From a virus: DNA of 62,834 bases. The notes beneath the pieces are model-generated. The model did not search any database. It worked only from the letters and a program-made list of their open reading frames with translations, and was not told the origin of the DNA. The stretch covers positions 1 through 62,834 of IMG/VR virus record IMGVR_UViG_3300047319_000794; one strand, written 5' to 3'. Shown one piece after another: positions 8,170-15,862 of the stretch. The position numbers were made by a program, and so were the translations under genes. Position 1 is the stretch's first letter. Each line of letters opens with the position of its first letter.

Positions 8170-8414
8170 TACGCGGCGGCGCCCATGAGACGGCTGGAGC
8201 GTGTTATGGGATTGGCCTGGGTGGCGTTGCCTAGGTTGTTAAAGTTGGGATTAATGGCTGGATCGTTAAACATATTAGCCAGTTCCCCGTTCAACCGCGC
8301 GACTTCGGCGGTCAACGCGATAACCTCGGCGCGTAATTGGAGATTCTCGCGGATTTCACCCGTCAACTTGTCGGTGACGGCCTGATACATCGCATGGGGG
8401 ACGGGATCGGTCAT
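8169..8414 (-). CDS. Small coiled-coil protein upstream of portal
   Basis: An 81-residue protein with a heptad-like helix at residues 9-48 (LTGEIRENLQLRAEVIALTA) and a polar, Asn-rich tail. The ATG overlaps the previous stop (ATGA). The stop TAG overlaps the portal GTG. Such small helical proteins are common beside portal genes, but no function is known here. Confidence 0.55.
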   Translation of the reverse strand: MTDPVPHAMYQAVTDKLTGEIRENLQLRAEVIALTAEVARLNGELANMFNDPAINPNFNNLGNATQANPITRSSRLMGAAA

Positions 8415-8608
8415 GCGTTACGTTCCCCGAGCCACCGCTTCGTTTGGTCGTATACCCTGGATACTACCGGCGAACGGCCGCCCCCGAAATCTACCATGAT
8501 GACGCATTCACGACAGACTGCGGGTTCCTCGATATATACCCAAGGGAACGCTTTACCGGCCCGCGAACGATACACGCGAGCAGTCGAAATTGCTTCGCTA
8601 TCGGTCAT
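8411..8608 (-). CDS. Small protein, 65 aa, with CxxC motif
   Basis: The ATG at 8608 (MTDSEAISTARVYRS) overlaps the stop of the upstream fibre-like gene (ATGA), and the gene's own stop overlaps the next ATG. It contains one Cys pair (AVCRECVIMVDFGGG), not enough for a full zinc ribbon. No family is recognised. Confidence 0.5.
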   Translation of the reverse strand: MTDSEAISTARVYRSRAGKAFPWVYIEEPAVCRECVIMVDFGGGRSPVVSRVYDQTKRWLGERNA

Positions 8609-9204
8609 GGCCACGTCGCGATGGCCACGCGGCACCACGTATTCGTGGCCGTGCAAACGTAGAGGAACCCTGTGTCCCATGCGATCGTCCCCGCCGTGCC
8701 AGCGGCAGCGGCGGAGGCCGGTGTGGCCGTCGCCACCACCAGAGTCCCGCTGGAGGTCAGCACGCCGCTCACGGTCGCTGTGGTGGCTGCCAAGGTGGTG
8801 ACTGTCTCAGTCGTGACCGTGGAAGTGGTCGCTACCAGAGTAGTGGCCGTGGTCGTGCCGCTGAACGTATTGTTCCCGGTGAACGTCTGCGTCGCGCTCA
8901 GCGTGGCGTTACCAGCGGCGGACACAGCGACCAGTGTGGTCCCGTTACTCTGGTAACGCGTGTACGGCGCGACATTCAGACGGAAGACCGCGTTCAGGTC
9001 CGCGATCATCTCGGCCGTTGGCGATGCGATCTGCCCAGCAGTCAGGTCGATCGGCACCCAGATACCATCTGGCCCGCTGCCATTCGTGTGCTGCAAGCCG
9101 ACAGGCGAGCCGGTGATCGGGTCCGCTAGCACATTGTAATTCGCCGCTCGCTGGCCGCGCACGAAGCCGTTCACCGTCGAGCGGAAGGATTGGAATATGG
9201 TCAT
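8605..9204 (-). CDS. Putative tail or head fibre protein
   Basis: A 199-residue protein. Its centre is a long low-complexity Thr/Val/Ala tract (TTTATTLVATTSTVTTETV) of the type that forms trimeric fibre shafts. The C-terminus (AGTAGTIAWDTGFLYVCTA, then WCRVAIATW) matches the small terminal domain found at the end of many phage fibre proteins. The N-terminus (MTIFQSFRSTVNGFVRGQRA) may attach to the virion. It lies between large terminase and portal, away from the other fibres, so it may be a head fibre or whisker. It is inferred to be structural; the receptor is unknown. Confidence 0.65.
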   Translation of the reverse strand: MTIFQSFRSTVNGFVRGQRAANYNVLADPITGSPVGLQHTNGSGPDGIWVPIDLTAGQIASPTAEMIADLNAVFRLNVAPYTRYQSNGTTLVAVSAAGNATLSATQTFTGNNTFSGTTTATTLVATTSTVTTETVTTLAATTATVSGVLTSSGTLVVATATPASAAAAGTAGTIAWDTGFLYVCTATNTWCRVAIATWP

Positions 9205-9261
9205 GAGGTCTTCCGTTTCATGCCGAAGCGGCGCAGGATTGGTGGCTCAAGGGAGGCCGAA

Positions 9262-9567
9262 ATGTTTGAGATGATCGAGCGGGTGGCGCGGGCGATACAC
9301 AAAGCAATCGACGAAGATACCTGGGTAGGTGAATTTGCACCCGGAGAGGTCGTTGTCGATGGCAACGTCGATTTCATGGCCCTTGCCCGTGCCGCGATCG
9401 AGGCCATGCGCGAACCCGAAGACATGATGTTTATGAAGGGCGGGAACACTCCGCCGTCAAACCAAGGCCGCGACCACTTAGGGAAAGCACGCTCCATGAA
9501 ACGGATCGGTGATCTTGCCGCGAAGGAATGTTGGGAAACGATGGTCGACGCGGCGTTGAAGTCCTAA
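9262..9567 (+). CDS. Opposite-strand small phage protein (moron-like)
   Basis: A rightward gene inside the leftward block. AAGGGAGG stands five bases before the ATG at 9262, which makes this a convincing start. The 101-residue product has the pattern MIERVARAIHKAIDE ... FMALARAAIEAMREP ... KECWETMVDAAL, which I recognise from small phage proteins of unknown function. Its TAA (9565-9567) overlaps the terminase TAG on the other strand (9564-9566). No clear promoter is visible in the 57 bases upstream. Confidence 0.7.
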   Translation: MFEMIERVARAIHKAIDEDTWVGEFAPGEVVVDGNVDFMALARAAIEAMREPEDMMFMKGGNTPPSNQGRDHLGKARSMKRIGDLAAKECWETMVDAALKS

Positions 9568-10895
9568 CCCAGCAACCCCATCCCACGTGTCGGCTGGCGG
9601 AAAGCGGAGACGTGGGGGGTGAAAACCTCGCGGTCTGGATCCTGAGACCCCTGGACGCCGGTGCCGAACGCGTCCGCGCCATGGCAGGACTCGTCTTCAA
9701 CGGGAGAGGCACGCCAAACGCCCATGTGTTCATTCCATTGCCGACGATATGCTCGCAACCGCTTCAAGCCGACCTCACAACCCTTTGAGTCGAAGAATGA
9801 CCGAGGCAGGATCATACGCGTTGCCGAAACCCGATCGGCGGGATTAGCGGCCGGCACCGTCTTGATCGGCTTGACATTTAATCCCTGCAACGTGGCCCGT
9901 CGCGATTTTCCTGTACCCAACTCTTGCACTTCAATATCGTGCGGCAGAAAATGGCGGCCATAAACATATGGCTTCTGGTGAATAATCTTCGCGTAGTAGT
10001 CAAGACCGTTCCGGTTGTCCTCGTAATACTCCAGCCACCGCCACTCGCCGCCTGGGCTACGCTGGAACCACCAGATGGAGGTGTAAGCGTCCATCCCTAA
10101 ATCCCAGCACGTGTAGACGGGAAGCTTTGGGTCATAGGTGACGCGGGTAATGCGATCCTGCTTCAGTGCGTCATCAAGCCAGCGGCCGTAGTATGAGCCA
10201 GAGTTTGGGGCGTTGAAGCTGCACTCGAGCTCCTGCGCGAACTCTTCCTCGTCGAGTGTTTCGCGGAGGCGCTGCACCTGGGCCGTATCGAGCGCGCCAG
10301 TCTCTTGCCAGGGAAGTAGGTATCGTGAGGAGTTATCGTCATGGCCGGCGGCGTCATAAGCGGCGGCAAGGCGCCCGTTGCCCTTCGGTGTGCCGATCTT
10401 GATACGAGACCCGCTGTAGTCCGCCAACATTGGCTCGACAACCATGTCGAGCCCGGAGGCAATGACGTCGTCGGCCTCGTCCTCGACCACCTCGTCTGCG
10501 TAGCCACCACGCCAGCTATCAGGCTTGTCCATTCCGCCACATTGATAGATGCCACCATTGGGCAGTTCGACGCGGAGCACGGACTTGAACGCCACCGCGC
10601 CGGGGATCATCTCGGCGGCCCGCGCGACCTTGTCCCACAACCCCGTTCGCTGCCACATTACCTGCGCCGGCAAAACATGAACAACGCGCGGTGGATCCGC
10701 TTTCAGGTTGCGGCGGCGTTCGGGGATGTGGGATCGATCCTCGGTAAGCGCCTTTTTCAACCCGCGCCACACGAACGCGGTGGACTTGCCAGCCCGACGA
10801 TGCACGACCGCGACCATGGATCGCTTACGGTCTTCGATGAGAGGGATCTGCCACTCGCGCGGGGCAAACGGCAGGATTATCCGGTTAATGGGCAA
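9564..10895 (-). CDS. terL: Terminase large subunit
   Basis: A 443-residue packaging motor. The ATPase half has the Walker A motif HRRAGKST at residues 32-39 and an acidic Walker B-like stretch (EVVEDEADDV). The C-terminal nuclease half has CWDLGMDAYTSIWWF, DRVSATRMIL and EDESCHGADAFGTGV, which supply the acidic metal ligands of an RNase H-like nuclease. The first in-frame start is TTG at 10895; no ATG precedes Walker A. It overlaps the upstream gene by 19 bases. It translocates and cuts genomic DNA at the portal together with the small subunit encoded at 11794-12249. Confidence 0.92.
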   Translation of the reverse strand: MPINRIILPFAPREWQIPLIEDRKRSMVAVVHRRAGKSTAFVWRGLKKALTEDRSHIPERRRNLKADPPRVVHVLPAQVMWQRTGLWDKVARAAEMIPGAVAFKSVLRVELPNGGIYQCGGMDKPDSWRGGYADEVVEDEADDVIASGLDMVVEPMLADYSGSRIKIGTPKGNGRLAAAYDAAGHDDNSSRYLLPWQETGALDTAQVQRLRETLDEEEFAQELECSFNAPNSGSYYGRWLDDALKQDRITRVTYDPKLPVYTCWDLGMDAYTSIWWFQRSPGGEWRWLEYYEDNRNGLDYYAKIIHQKPYVYGRHFLPHDIEVQELGTGKSRRATLQGLNVKPIKTVPAANPADRVSATRMILPRSFFDSKGCEVGLKRLRAYRRQWNEHMGVWRASPVEDESCHGADAFGTGVQGSQDPDREVFTPHVSAFRQPTRGMGLLG

Positions 10896-11143
10896 GTAGC
10901 AGGCTCGGTGGCATCGGCGCGGATGGCGTCGATCATGGCCGCAAACCCAACCCCCATCAAAGTGGCGGACGGCGCCTGCATCTCATTCTCCAACGACCTC
11001 GATCCCGCGAACATCATCGCGTCATCGCCCACACGCATCTCCGCCAGCACTTCCAACACCACACTCTCGTCATCCCAGTCGCCACGCATCCGAGCGCGGC
11101 GCAGGACTTCGGTGAGGCGGGCGAGTGTGGTCGTTTCGGTCAT
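10877..11143 (-). CDS. Small protein between terminase subunits, 88 aa
   Basis: The ATG at 11143 (MTETTTLARLTEVLRRARM) overlaps a stop codon in another frame. The product is helical, acidic in the middle (DWDDESVVLEVLAEMRVGD) and ends with AAMIDAIRADATEPA, the kind of short tail seen in small phage proteins that travel with terminase genes. It overlaps the terminase start by 19 bases. No function is known. Confidence 0.55.
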   Translation of the reverse strand: MTETTTLARLTEVLRRARMRGDWDDESVVLEVLAEMRVGDDAMMFAGSRSLENEMQAPSATLMGVGFAAMIDAIRADATEPATCPLTG

Positions 11144-11174
11144 TCTGGTTGCGCCCAATCTAATATATTATAGT

Positions 11175-11540
11175 TCACCATCGGCACGCGTGTCCGGAGT
11201 TGAGGGCAATTATCCCCATACCGCACAGGAATAAAACGACCATCAGACCCCCCCAGAAGCACCAGAATTTCACATTGTCCCTGGCCTGGTCGCGATCGAT
11301 CCTGGCGTGTTCGGCCAGTTCGAACTCCGACCATTTGATCTTGGGGATGATAAGGTCTTTGACCTTTTGGAAATCAGTTATACCGTCATCATTCACAACA
11401 ATGCGAGTGTTCCAGGCTGTGCCAATCTCGTTCGGCAATAAGCTGGATATCTGATCATAATACCGCCATACGGGGCAGAACGTGTAAAATTCCCGCACGC
11501 GCGGTTCCAGTTCGGGCGCGATGTTCACAAAGCCTGTCAC
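11175..11540 (-). CDS. Small C-tail membrane protein, 121 aa
   Basis: The GTG at 11540 overlaps the upstream stop (GTGA). The soluble N-terminal part has no recognised motif. Residues 90-113 (VKFWCFWGGLMVVLFLCGMG) form one strongly hydrophobic segment near the C-terminus, so it is likely a tail-anchored inner-membrane protein. It sits in the packaging block between the two terminase genes. Function unknown. Confidence 0.55.
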   Translation of the reverse strand: MTGFVNIAPELEPRVREFYTFCPVWRYYDQISSLLPNEIGTAWNTRIVVNDDGITDFQKVKDLIIPKIKWSEFELAEHARIDRDQARDNVKFWCFWGGLMVVLFLCGMGIIALNSGHACRW

Positions 11541-11794
11541 GCCTCTTTCGCCTTCGTCGCGCGGCCGCCGCTCGTCGCGGCTTGGTCTGGCTTCGTAGAA
11601 GCGCGTCGTTCAGCCTGCTGCATCAATGGCGAGTCAGAGGGGGTGAACTTCCGCTCCTCGGCCTTCTGTGGCGGATCGTGCGGCACCAAATCCAACTCCC
11701 GCGCGATGTTCAACGCAACGTCATGATCAGACAATCCGCCAGCCGCGCGGCTATGGCCGAGGATATGGGCAATGCGTTCGACGATGTCTGGCAT
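11537..11794 (-). CDS. Small protein next to terminase small subunit, 85 aa
   Basis: The ATG at 11794 (MPDIVERIAHILGHSRAAGG) shares its A with the preceding stop (TGATG). The N-terminal half is a compact helical segment with SDHDVALNIARELDLVP. The C-terminal part is charged and disordered (ATSGGRATKAKEA). Small proteins of this shape commonly accompany terminase genes. No role can be assigned. Confidence 0.55.
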   Translation of the reverse strand: MPDIVERIAHILGHSRAAGGLSDHDVALNIARELDLVPHDPPQKAEERKFTPSDSPLMQQAERRASTKPDQAATSGGRATKAKEA

Positions 11795-12249
11795 CACTTG
11801 GACTCCTCGGGTTTGGCCCATTGGTAGACGTTGATGGTGGGATCTGTTGGGTTCCCGTTTTTATCGAGGTTCTGGAGGCTCTGTGTGTCGCGCCACTTCG
11901 ATGGTTGCCGGTTCTTCAGCCACCATGATGCGGCCTGAGTGTCTGGAGGGTAGTGCTTCGTGATTGGCGTAACAAGCACCTCACCCTGAAATGCCGTTAT
12001 GTGGACTTCAGGATGCGAATAACCCAGCGCCCGATGATAAAGCTTCTCAGCTACACGCCCGTCCGCATGTTCTTTCCCACGCGCGCGAGCCTCGGAAAAC
12101 TCGGGATGGACTTTGTCCCATTCGTAAATTGTATCGACATGAACCTCGAAGAACGTCGCCATTTCCTCATCGGTCAACCCAAGCAATGTCAGGCGACGAG
12201 CCTGCTTCGGGTAATCATCCTGGTATTTTGTAGGCCTTCCGCCGGACAC
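11794..12249 (-). CDS. terS: Terminase small subunit
   Basis: A 151-residue protein with the classical pattern GRPTKYQDDYPKQARRLTLL ... GLTDEEMATFFEV ... TIYEWDKVHPEFSEA, a helix-turn-helix that binds the packaging site. It continues with GKEHADGRVAEKLYHRALGY and ends in a tail that may contact the large subunit. The start is GTG at 12249 with GAGGT six bases upstream. It lies two small genes upstream of the large subunit and directs DNA selection for packaging. Confidence 0.9.
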   Translation of the reverse strand: MSGGRPTKYQDDYPKQARRLTLLGLTDEEMATFFEVHVDTIYEWDKVHPEFSEARARGKEHADGRVAEKLYHRALGYSHPEVHITAFQGEVLVTPITKHYPPDTQAASWWLKNRQPSKWRDTQSLQNLDKNGNPTDPTINVYQWAKPEESK

Positions 12250-12252
12250 GCA

Positions 12253-12492
12253 CTACCTCACTGCCTGATTGATCAACCCAACCCGCTTAGCCTTCTTGCG
12301 CGCGGGTAACTTGCCTGGTTTGTCGGTCGCGACGAATTCCTTGGCCACGGATTGCGGCATGCCACCGACACCACCTTTGTGAGATGCGGCAGCGTAAACC
12401 AAGCGTCTCTGGGCCTGTGAAACTGGCGGCATCTTGCCTCCCGTGGATTTTCCGATGCGCTCGGGAACGGAGGTGGAGGTGAACTCAGGCAT
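12253..12492 (-). CDS. Conserved small phage protein (SQAQRR ... GKLP type)
   Basis: The ATG at 12492 (MPEFTSTSVPERIGKSTGG) overlaps the upstream stop by eight bases. The 79-residue product contains PPVSQAQRRLVYAAASHKGG, then PQSVAKEFVATDKPGKLP, a pattern found in many small phage proteins, often near packaging genes. It ends with a basic tail (ARKKAKRVG). It resembles the small basic DUF3008-like proteins. Function unknown. Confidence 0.65.
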   Translation of the reverse strand: MPEFTSTSVPERIGKSTGGKMPPVSQAQRRLVYAAASHKGGVGGMPQSVAKEFVATDKPGKLPARKKAKRVGLINQAVR

Positions 12493-12721
12493 TGAGGAAC
12501 TGCTTAATCGCGATGGCAGCCGCTCCCGTCGTTCGATAGTACCGGTTTCGCTCCAATGCTTCACGTTTAACCTGGACAACAAGCTCATCAGGTTCAACGC
12601 CCGCCGAAATCGCGGTCCGCAGGTGTTCGTTTGTTTGAAAGTGAATGTTCCAAATACGCAGATGGTCTAGCGCATGCCGCATCCGGTCGATCTCGGCCAC
12701 TGTGTAGGCGCGCTCAGGCAT
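12485..12721 (-). CDS. Small helical phage protein, 78 aa
   Basis: The ATG at 12721 shares a base with the upstream stop (TGATG). The product begins MPERAYTVAEIDRMRHALDH, an opening that recurs in small phage proteins, and continues as amphipathic helices to LNA. No domain with a known function is visible. It is coupled to both neighbours. Confidence 0.6.
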   Translation of the reverse strand: MPERAYTVAEIDRMRHALDHLRIWNIHFQTNEHLRTAISAGVEPDELVVQVKREALERNRYYRTTGAAAIAIKQFLNA

Positions 12722-12888
12722 CAGAGGAAAAACACTGTTAAGATCGTCACAAATATTGACGCGATGGAAATCGCAATCGCGGTGTAAGAAATGGCGTTAA
12801 TCTGGCGCGTAAATTGTTTCGACCGTTCGTTTGCAGCCTGGACGTCCGCCACCCACTCCGGGCCTATCGGTGATTGATATTCTTTCAC
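12721..12888 (-). CDS. Small membrane protein, 55 aa
   Basis: The GTG at 12888 overlaps the stop of the proline-rich gene (GTGA), and the gene's own TGA overlaps the next ATG. Residues 1-33 are soluble (PIGPEWVADVQAANERSKQF). Residues 34-55 form a single hydrophobic helix (AIAISIASIFVTILTVFFL) at the very C-terminus. It could be a tail-anchored accessory protein. It lies in the packaging block, far from the lysis genes, so holin function is unlikely. Confidence 0.6.
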   Translation of the reverse strand: MKEYQSPIGPEWVADVQAANERSKQFTRQINAISYTAIAISIASIFVTILTVFFL

Positions 12889-13343
12889 GGCCCTGGCGCT
12901 CCCATCGGCCCAGGCGGGCCGCCCATGGCACCAGCACCGCCCTGGAACCCAGCCGCGAAGTTGCTCTCAGCGGAGCCGCCGCCCGCGCTACTCTGTGCCG
13001 CCTTCAGGATGTCAGCCGCCATTTTCAGCGCCTCCCCCAACGAACTCGCCGTCTGCGGCGCCGGGCCTTCGCCGGACGACCCCATGGCGGCCACGTCGTC
13101 AGAGGACATATCGCCTTCGTCTCCGGTATCGCCTTCCTCGGGTTCGTCGCCTGCGTAGAGGGTGAAACTCCCGTCCGCGCCCATCGTCACTGTGAGGACC
13201 ACATTATCATCGCTGTCCGACGTATCGTCAGGCGGAGGTGGAGCGCCTGCCGCGGCACCTCCGACACCAGGAGGCGGCATACCCATTCCTCCGCCGGGAG
13301 GGGCGGCGCCTGGGGGCGGCATCGGGGGCGGGGGAAGGGCCAT
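12885..13343 (-). CDS. Pro/Gly-rich acidic protein with AGF motif
   Basis: A 152-residue protein with a Pro/Gly-rich N-terminus, an acidic middle (residues 38-90), a helix (SSLGEALKMAADILKAAQ) and a Gly-rich end. AAAGGAACC provides the ribosome site. Residues 126-135 (ESNFAAGFQG) match the short motif at both ends of the scaffold (DAAFGAGFEG, EDAFAAGFRG). A shared peptide suggests a common partner such as the capsid or portal. Otherwise no domain is recognised. Confidence 0.6.
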   Translation of the reverse strand: MALPPPPMPPPGAAPPGGGMGMPPPGVGGAAAGAPPPPDDTSDSDDNVVLTVTMGADGSFTLYAGDEPEEGDTGDEGDMSSDDVAAMGSSGEGPAPQTASSLGEALKMAADILKAAQSSAGGGSAESNFAAGFQGGAGAMGGPPGPMGAPGP

Positions 13344-13344
13344 G

Positions 13345-13488
13345 TCAGTTTGGTTCCTTTGATGCTTCAGCGCATTCAGCCGCGAGGCGGTCCAGGATTT
13401 CTTCCAGCCTCGACCGGCCAGCCGGCGATGCGGTCTTACTCAGCATCAGGGCGATGGCGACCAGAAGCTCTCGCTCGATGTCGGTCAT
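13345..13488 (-). CDS. Small helical protein, 47 aa
   Basis: The ATG at 13488 overlaps the NusG-like gene's stop (ATGA). The product (MTDIERELLVAIALMLSKTA, then RSRLEEILDRLAAECAEAS) is almost wholly helical and acidic. It is flanked by a 1-base gap to the next gene's ATG. Tight coupling and good codon pattern support it. Function unknown. Confidence 0.55.
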   Translation of the reverse strand: MTDIERELLVAIALMLSKTASPAGRSRLEEILDRLAAECAEASKEPN

Positions 13489-14051
13489 GCGACCAACTCC
13501 ACCTGATCACGGGTAAACGGAACCTCGGATGAGCGCCCAAACAGATTGAGCAGGATCCAAACCCGTTCGCGGGTGGTGCGCTGCACAATGCCTGAGAATT
13601 GCGAAAACGGACCTTCTTCCACCCGCACCATGTCTTTCCTACGGACCTCGCGCGGCTCTGGCGGGTGAAACACACCCCCTGGGCCACATTGGGCCATGAG
13701 CCCATCGATCAAGCCATCGGGTAGCACCAGCGGCTTGCGGGTCGTGGGGCTTGTCAGCACCTGTGCCAGTTCCTGGCCGCCTGCGTCGCGTACCACGAGC
13801 CAAGGGTAGGCCGTCACGAACAGGTAACGGGGGAAAAGCGGCCGGTTCAGACGTTCGCGCTCGACTTTTCGATGCTTTGGGGGGGCTTCGAGGGGGAGCC
13901 ATGCAATGTGACCTTCCTCACGAATCCGGTGCAATGCTTGTCGTTCCCGGAGCGGTTTCGCATAGACCACGAACCATGGCTCGGAAATGTTCGCACACGT
14001 CTCATCACCCGAATTTTGGGCAGATGGTCCGGTCACTTGTGCGTCTGGCAT
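13485..14051 (-). CDS. NusG-family transcription antitermination protein
   Basis: A 188-residue protein with a NusG-type NGN domain at about 25-115 (EPWFVVYAKPLRERQALHRI, then PLFPRYLFVTAYPWLVVRD). A KOW domain follows at 135-186 (RKDMVRVEEGPFSQFSGIV, ERVWILLNLFGRSSEVPF). The ATG at 14051 is chosen because it overlaps the preceding gene modestly and has GGAG upstream; a longer form would add a shadow sequence. Phage or plasmid NusG paralogues act like RfaH, keeping RNA polymerase processive across long operons. It stands ahead of the whole packaging and virion block, which fits control of late transcription. Confidence 0.85.
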   Translation of the reverse strand: MPDAQVTGPSAQNSGDETCANISEPWFVVYAKPLRERQALHRIREEGHIAWLPLEAPPKHRKVERERLNRPLFPRYLFVTAYPWLVVRDAGGQELAQVLTSPTTRKPLVLPDGLIDGLMAQCGPGGVFHPPEPREVRRKDMVRVEEGPFSQFSGIVQRTTRERVWILLNLFGRSSEVPFTRDQVELVA

Positions 14052-14263
14052 ACTGCTGGCTCCGGTGTCAAGGGGTTCCGCTCGATCGTCGCGCCACATC
14101 GCACGCAAATGTCGCATACGTAGGTTTGCCGCCTGTGCATCTCCAGTGCCCCCCGAGACATGGCGGATACGGTTTTGTAGGCGGTTAGATCAGGCGGCCC
14201 GAGGTCGTATCGCGCCTCGAAGCGGCAGCCGAACCATTTGCCGAAGCGGGGACAGTCGGTCAT
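14033..14263 (-). CDS. Small zinc-finger protein, 76 aa
   Basis: A 76-residue protein with Cys pairs at CPRFGKWFGCRFEARYD near the start and VCDICVRCGATIERN near the end. This pattern, with a leading CPRFGKW motif, is one I recognise from small phage proteins. The two CxxC groups probably bind zinc. It overlaps the upstream gene by ATGA and the NusG-like gene by 19 bases. It may act with the antiterminator next door, but that is conjecture. Confidence 0.7.
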   Translation of the reverse strand: MTDCPRFGKWFGCRFEARYDLGPPDLTAYKTVSAMSRGALEMHRRQTYVCDICVRCGATIERNPLTPEPAVCQTHK

Positions 14264-15519
14264 TTCACCATCTCCAAATCCTCGGCCGGCATCAGCGGCG
14301 CCCCGATCGCGTCCGCGATAAGGCCATCTGCCACATGGTCGAAATATTCCTGCCCCTCCCGCCGCTCCTCGGGGGGGACATCCTCCTGGACCCCGGCTAT
14401 CGTGAAATCCGCCAGATCGTGTGCATCACGGCCAGGGACCACTATTTTGATATTATATCCATTCCAAATGAAATCGCGTAGGCCTCTAAAGTGGAGTTTG
14501 ACCACCTGACCGGATGCGCGAACGTGTTGCCGAACGATATGGAATATCCGCTTTTTTACGCCGGTTTGCGTAATTGTTATATCTCGGTCGGAGAAGAACC
14601 CCGGCGTGTCCAGCACGTCGACCACGAATGGCATAACGACATTGCCTTTGGTCGCGGTGACGCGGATCATCGAGCCTGTCGCGGCTTGTACCCAGAAGTT
14701 CATGGTGAAACAAAACAGCCAGCGGATGAGGTCGGCGCGCTTCGAGGCTTCCAGATCGTCTCCGAAGTCGGGCAATCCCCACCGTTGATGCTTTACGACT
14801 GTAAAATTAGCGCCCTTCCGCGCCGCCCCTTCCCCTTTTTTGTGGCGAATGATCTGCTCCTCGGTTTTCAGCATTCTCAGAGGGGTGATCGTGCCGTCGT
14901 CATCCACGTGAACGAGATATTGTTGGATCGCTCCATGCCCGGAACCTTCCATTTTCTTGTCCGTCACATCGTCAAAGTAGCTGGTGCATCGGTAAATCGT
15001 GCCACCGTTGCGCCGCTCGCAGTCATGGCCAGGACGATCCAGTTTGGTCATCCACGAGAACCGGACCGGCACGGTGGGCAAGCCATCTTTCCCGATGATG
15101 ATCTTGCTTTTACGTTCGGGAATAATGAACGACACCGCGCCGAACATAGGTAAGCGGTTCACCACACCGGGCTCCAATCTGTCCGCGTGCGCTTGTGTAT
15201 CCAGTCGTGTGATGAACGCTCCTACACGGCGATAGGTACGATACGCCTCGGGATCGGCTTTACGAAGCCGCTTGATGTAAATCAGATAATCCGCGAGACC
15301 ATCGAGCAGATCCCGCTTTAATTCGGTGAGATTGGGGCCACGCGGCGGCTTTGGCTCACGCCGGATAACTGGCGCCGGGAGGGGCGGATCGTTTACCGGG
15401 GTGAGCGGCGGCAACGTGACGGGGATGATGTGCGGGTAGTCCGGCCGGACGAATGATGTGTGGCGATAGCCGGCACATATGGCGCGGACCAACAAAGCGA
15501 AGTCACCCAGGAAGCTCAT
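14260..15519 (-). CDS. Conserved phage protein of unknown function, 419 aa
   Basis: A 419-residue protein. After a Pro-rich N-terminus it has a long beta-rich domain with VPVRFSWMTKLDRPGHDCER, YRCTSYFDDVTDKKMEGSG, KHQRWGLPDFGDD and LHFRGLRDFIWNGYNIKI. I recognise this as a conserved phage protein of unknown function, and cannot name a fold. The sequence FWVQAATGSMIRVTATKGNV precedes a segment rich in aromatic residues. It lies between a small zinc-finger gene and a KOW-like gene in the regulatory block ahead of packaging. The ATG overlaps the upstream stop (ATGA). Confidence 0.7.
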   Translation of the reverse strand: MSFLGDFALLVRAICAGYRHTSFVRPDYPHIIPVTLPPLTPVNDPPLPAPVIRREPKPPRGPNLTELKRDLLDGLADYLIYIKRLRKADPEAYRTYRRVGAFITRLDTQAHADRLEPGVVNRLPMFGAVSFIIPERKSKIIIGKDGLPTVPVRFSWMTKLDRPGHDCERRNGGTIYRCTSYFDDVTDKKMEGSGHGAIQQYLVHVDDDGTITPLRMLKTEEQIIRHKKGEGAARKGANFTVVKHQRWGLPDFGDDLEASKRADLIRWLFCFTMNFWVQAATGSMIRVTATKGNVVMPFVVDVLDTPGFFSDRDITITQTGVKKRIFHIVRQHVRASGQVVKLHFRGLRDFIWNGYNIKIVVPGRDAHDLADFTIAGVQEDVPPEERREGQEYFDHVADGLIADAIGAPLMPAEDLEMVK

Positions 15520-15698
15520 GGTTCAACCCTCTCCAAATCCTCCGCCCGCAGCGTCGTTTCCCCCTCGATGCCACGCCACCGCACCACCACGCCGGTATCG
15601 ATCCGGAGGACGGTCCCGGTGCGTGTGCCGATGTCTGGGAAGCGGTCGGGGTCGCGGAGGCGGATTGTGGTGAGAGGTGTTAGGGCGATCACCGCCAT
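15516..15698 (-). CDS. Small KOW-like beta protein, 60 aa
   Basis: The last 60 codons of a long frame, starting at an ATG (15698) with GGAG upstream. The product contains GTRTGTVLRIDTGVVVRWRG then GETTLRAEDLERVEP. This is the strand-loop-strand pattern of small KOW/SH3-like phage proteins. It overlaps the 419-residue gene by ATGA. The longer upstream frame has shadow-like composition, so the short form is preferred. Confidence 0.6.
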   Translation of the reverse strand: MAVIALTPLTTIRLRDPDRFPDIGTRTGTVLRIDTGVVVRWRGIEGETTLRAEDLERVEP

Positions 15699-15799
15699 GA
15701 GAGGTACTCCGCCGGGATTCCCGCGAGTAGCTTCTGGCATACCACGCCCACGGGCATTCCCTCTGGCGCCCAGAACGTGACCGGGCCATCGTGGAACAT
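15689..15799 (-). CDS. Possible small protein, 36 aa (weakly DUF3820-like)
   Basis: A 36-codon frame from ATG 15799 that overlaps the next gene's start by ten bases. The product reads MFHDGPVTFWAPEGMPVGVV then LLAGIPAEYLSWR. The closing pattern (L..IP..YL.W) is reminiscent of DUF3820 proteins. No strong ribosome site is visible. This would be the first leftward gene after the opposite-strand regulator. Confidence 0.4.
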   Translation of the reverse strand: MFHDGPVTFWAPEGMPVGVVCQKLLAGIPAEYLSWR

Positions 15800-15862
15800 G
15801 GCGGAGCATTACGCGGCCGGCGACGACGATTGCACCGACGTTTCGACCGTGCAGGAGGTATC

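Noticed and set aside
11161-11172. AT-rich palindrome TAATATATTA with a perfect TATAAT on the minus strand
   Set aside because: No acceptable -35 box lies 15-19 bases upstream, and the surrounding genes are translationally coupled; kept only as a weak promoter possibility.
11140-11334. A 64-codon leftward frame inside the 121-residue membrane protein
   Set aside because: It overlaps a better-supported gene for most of its length; only its last 13 codons are free.
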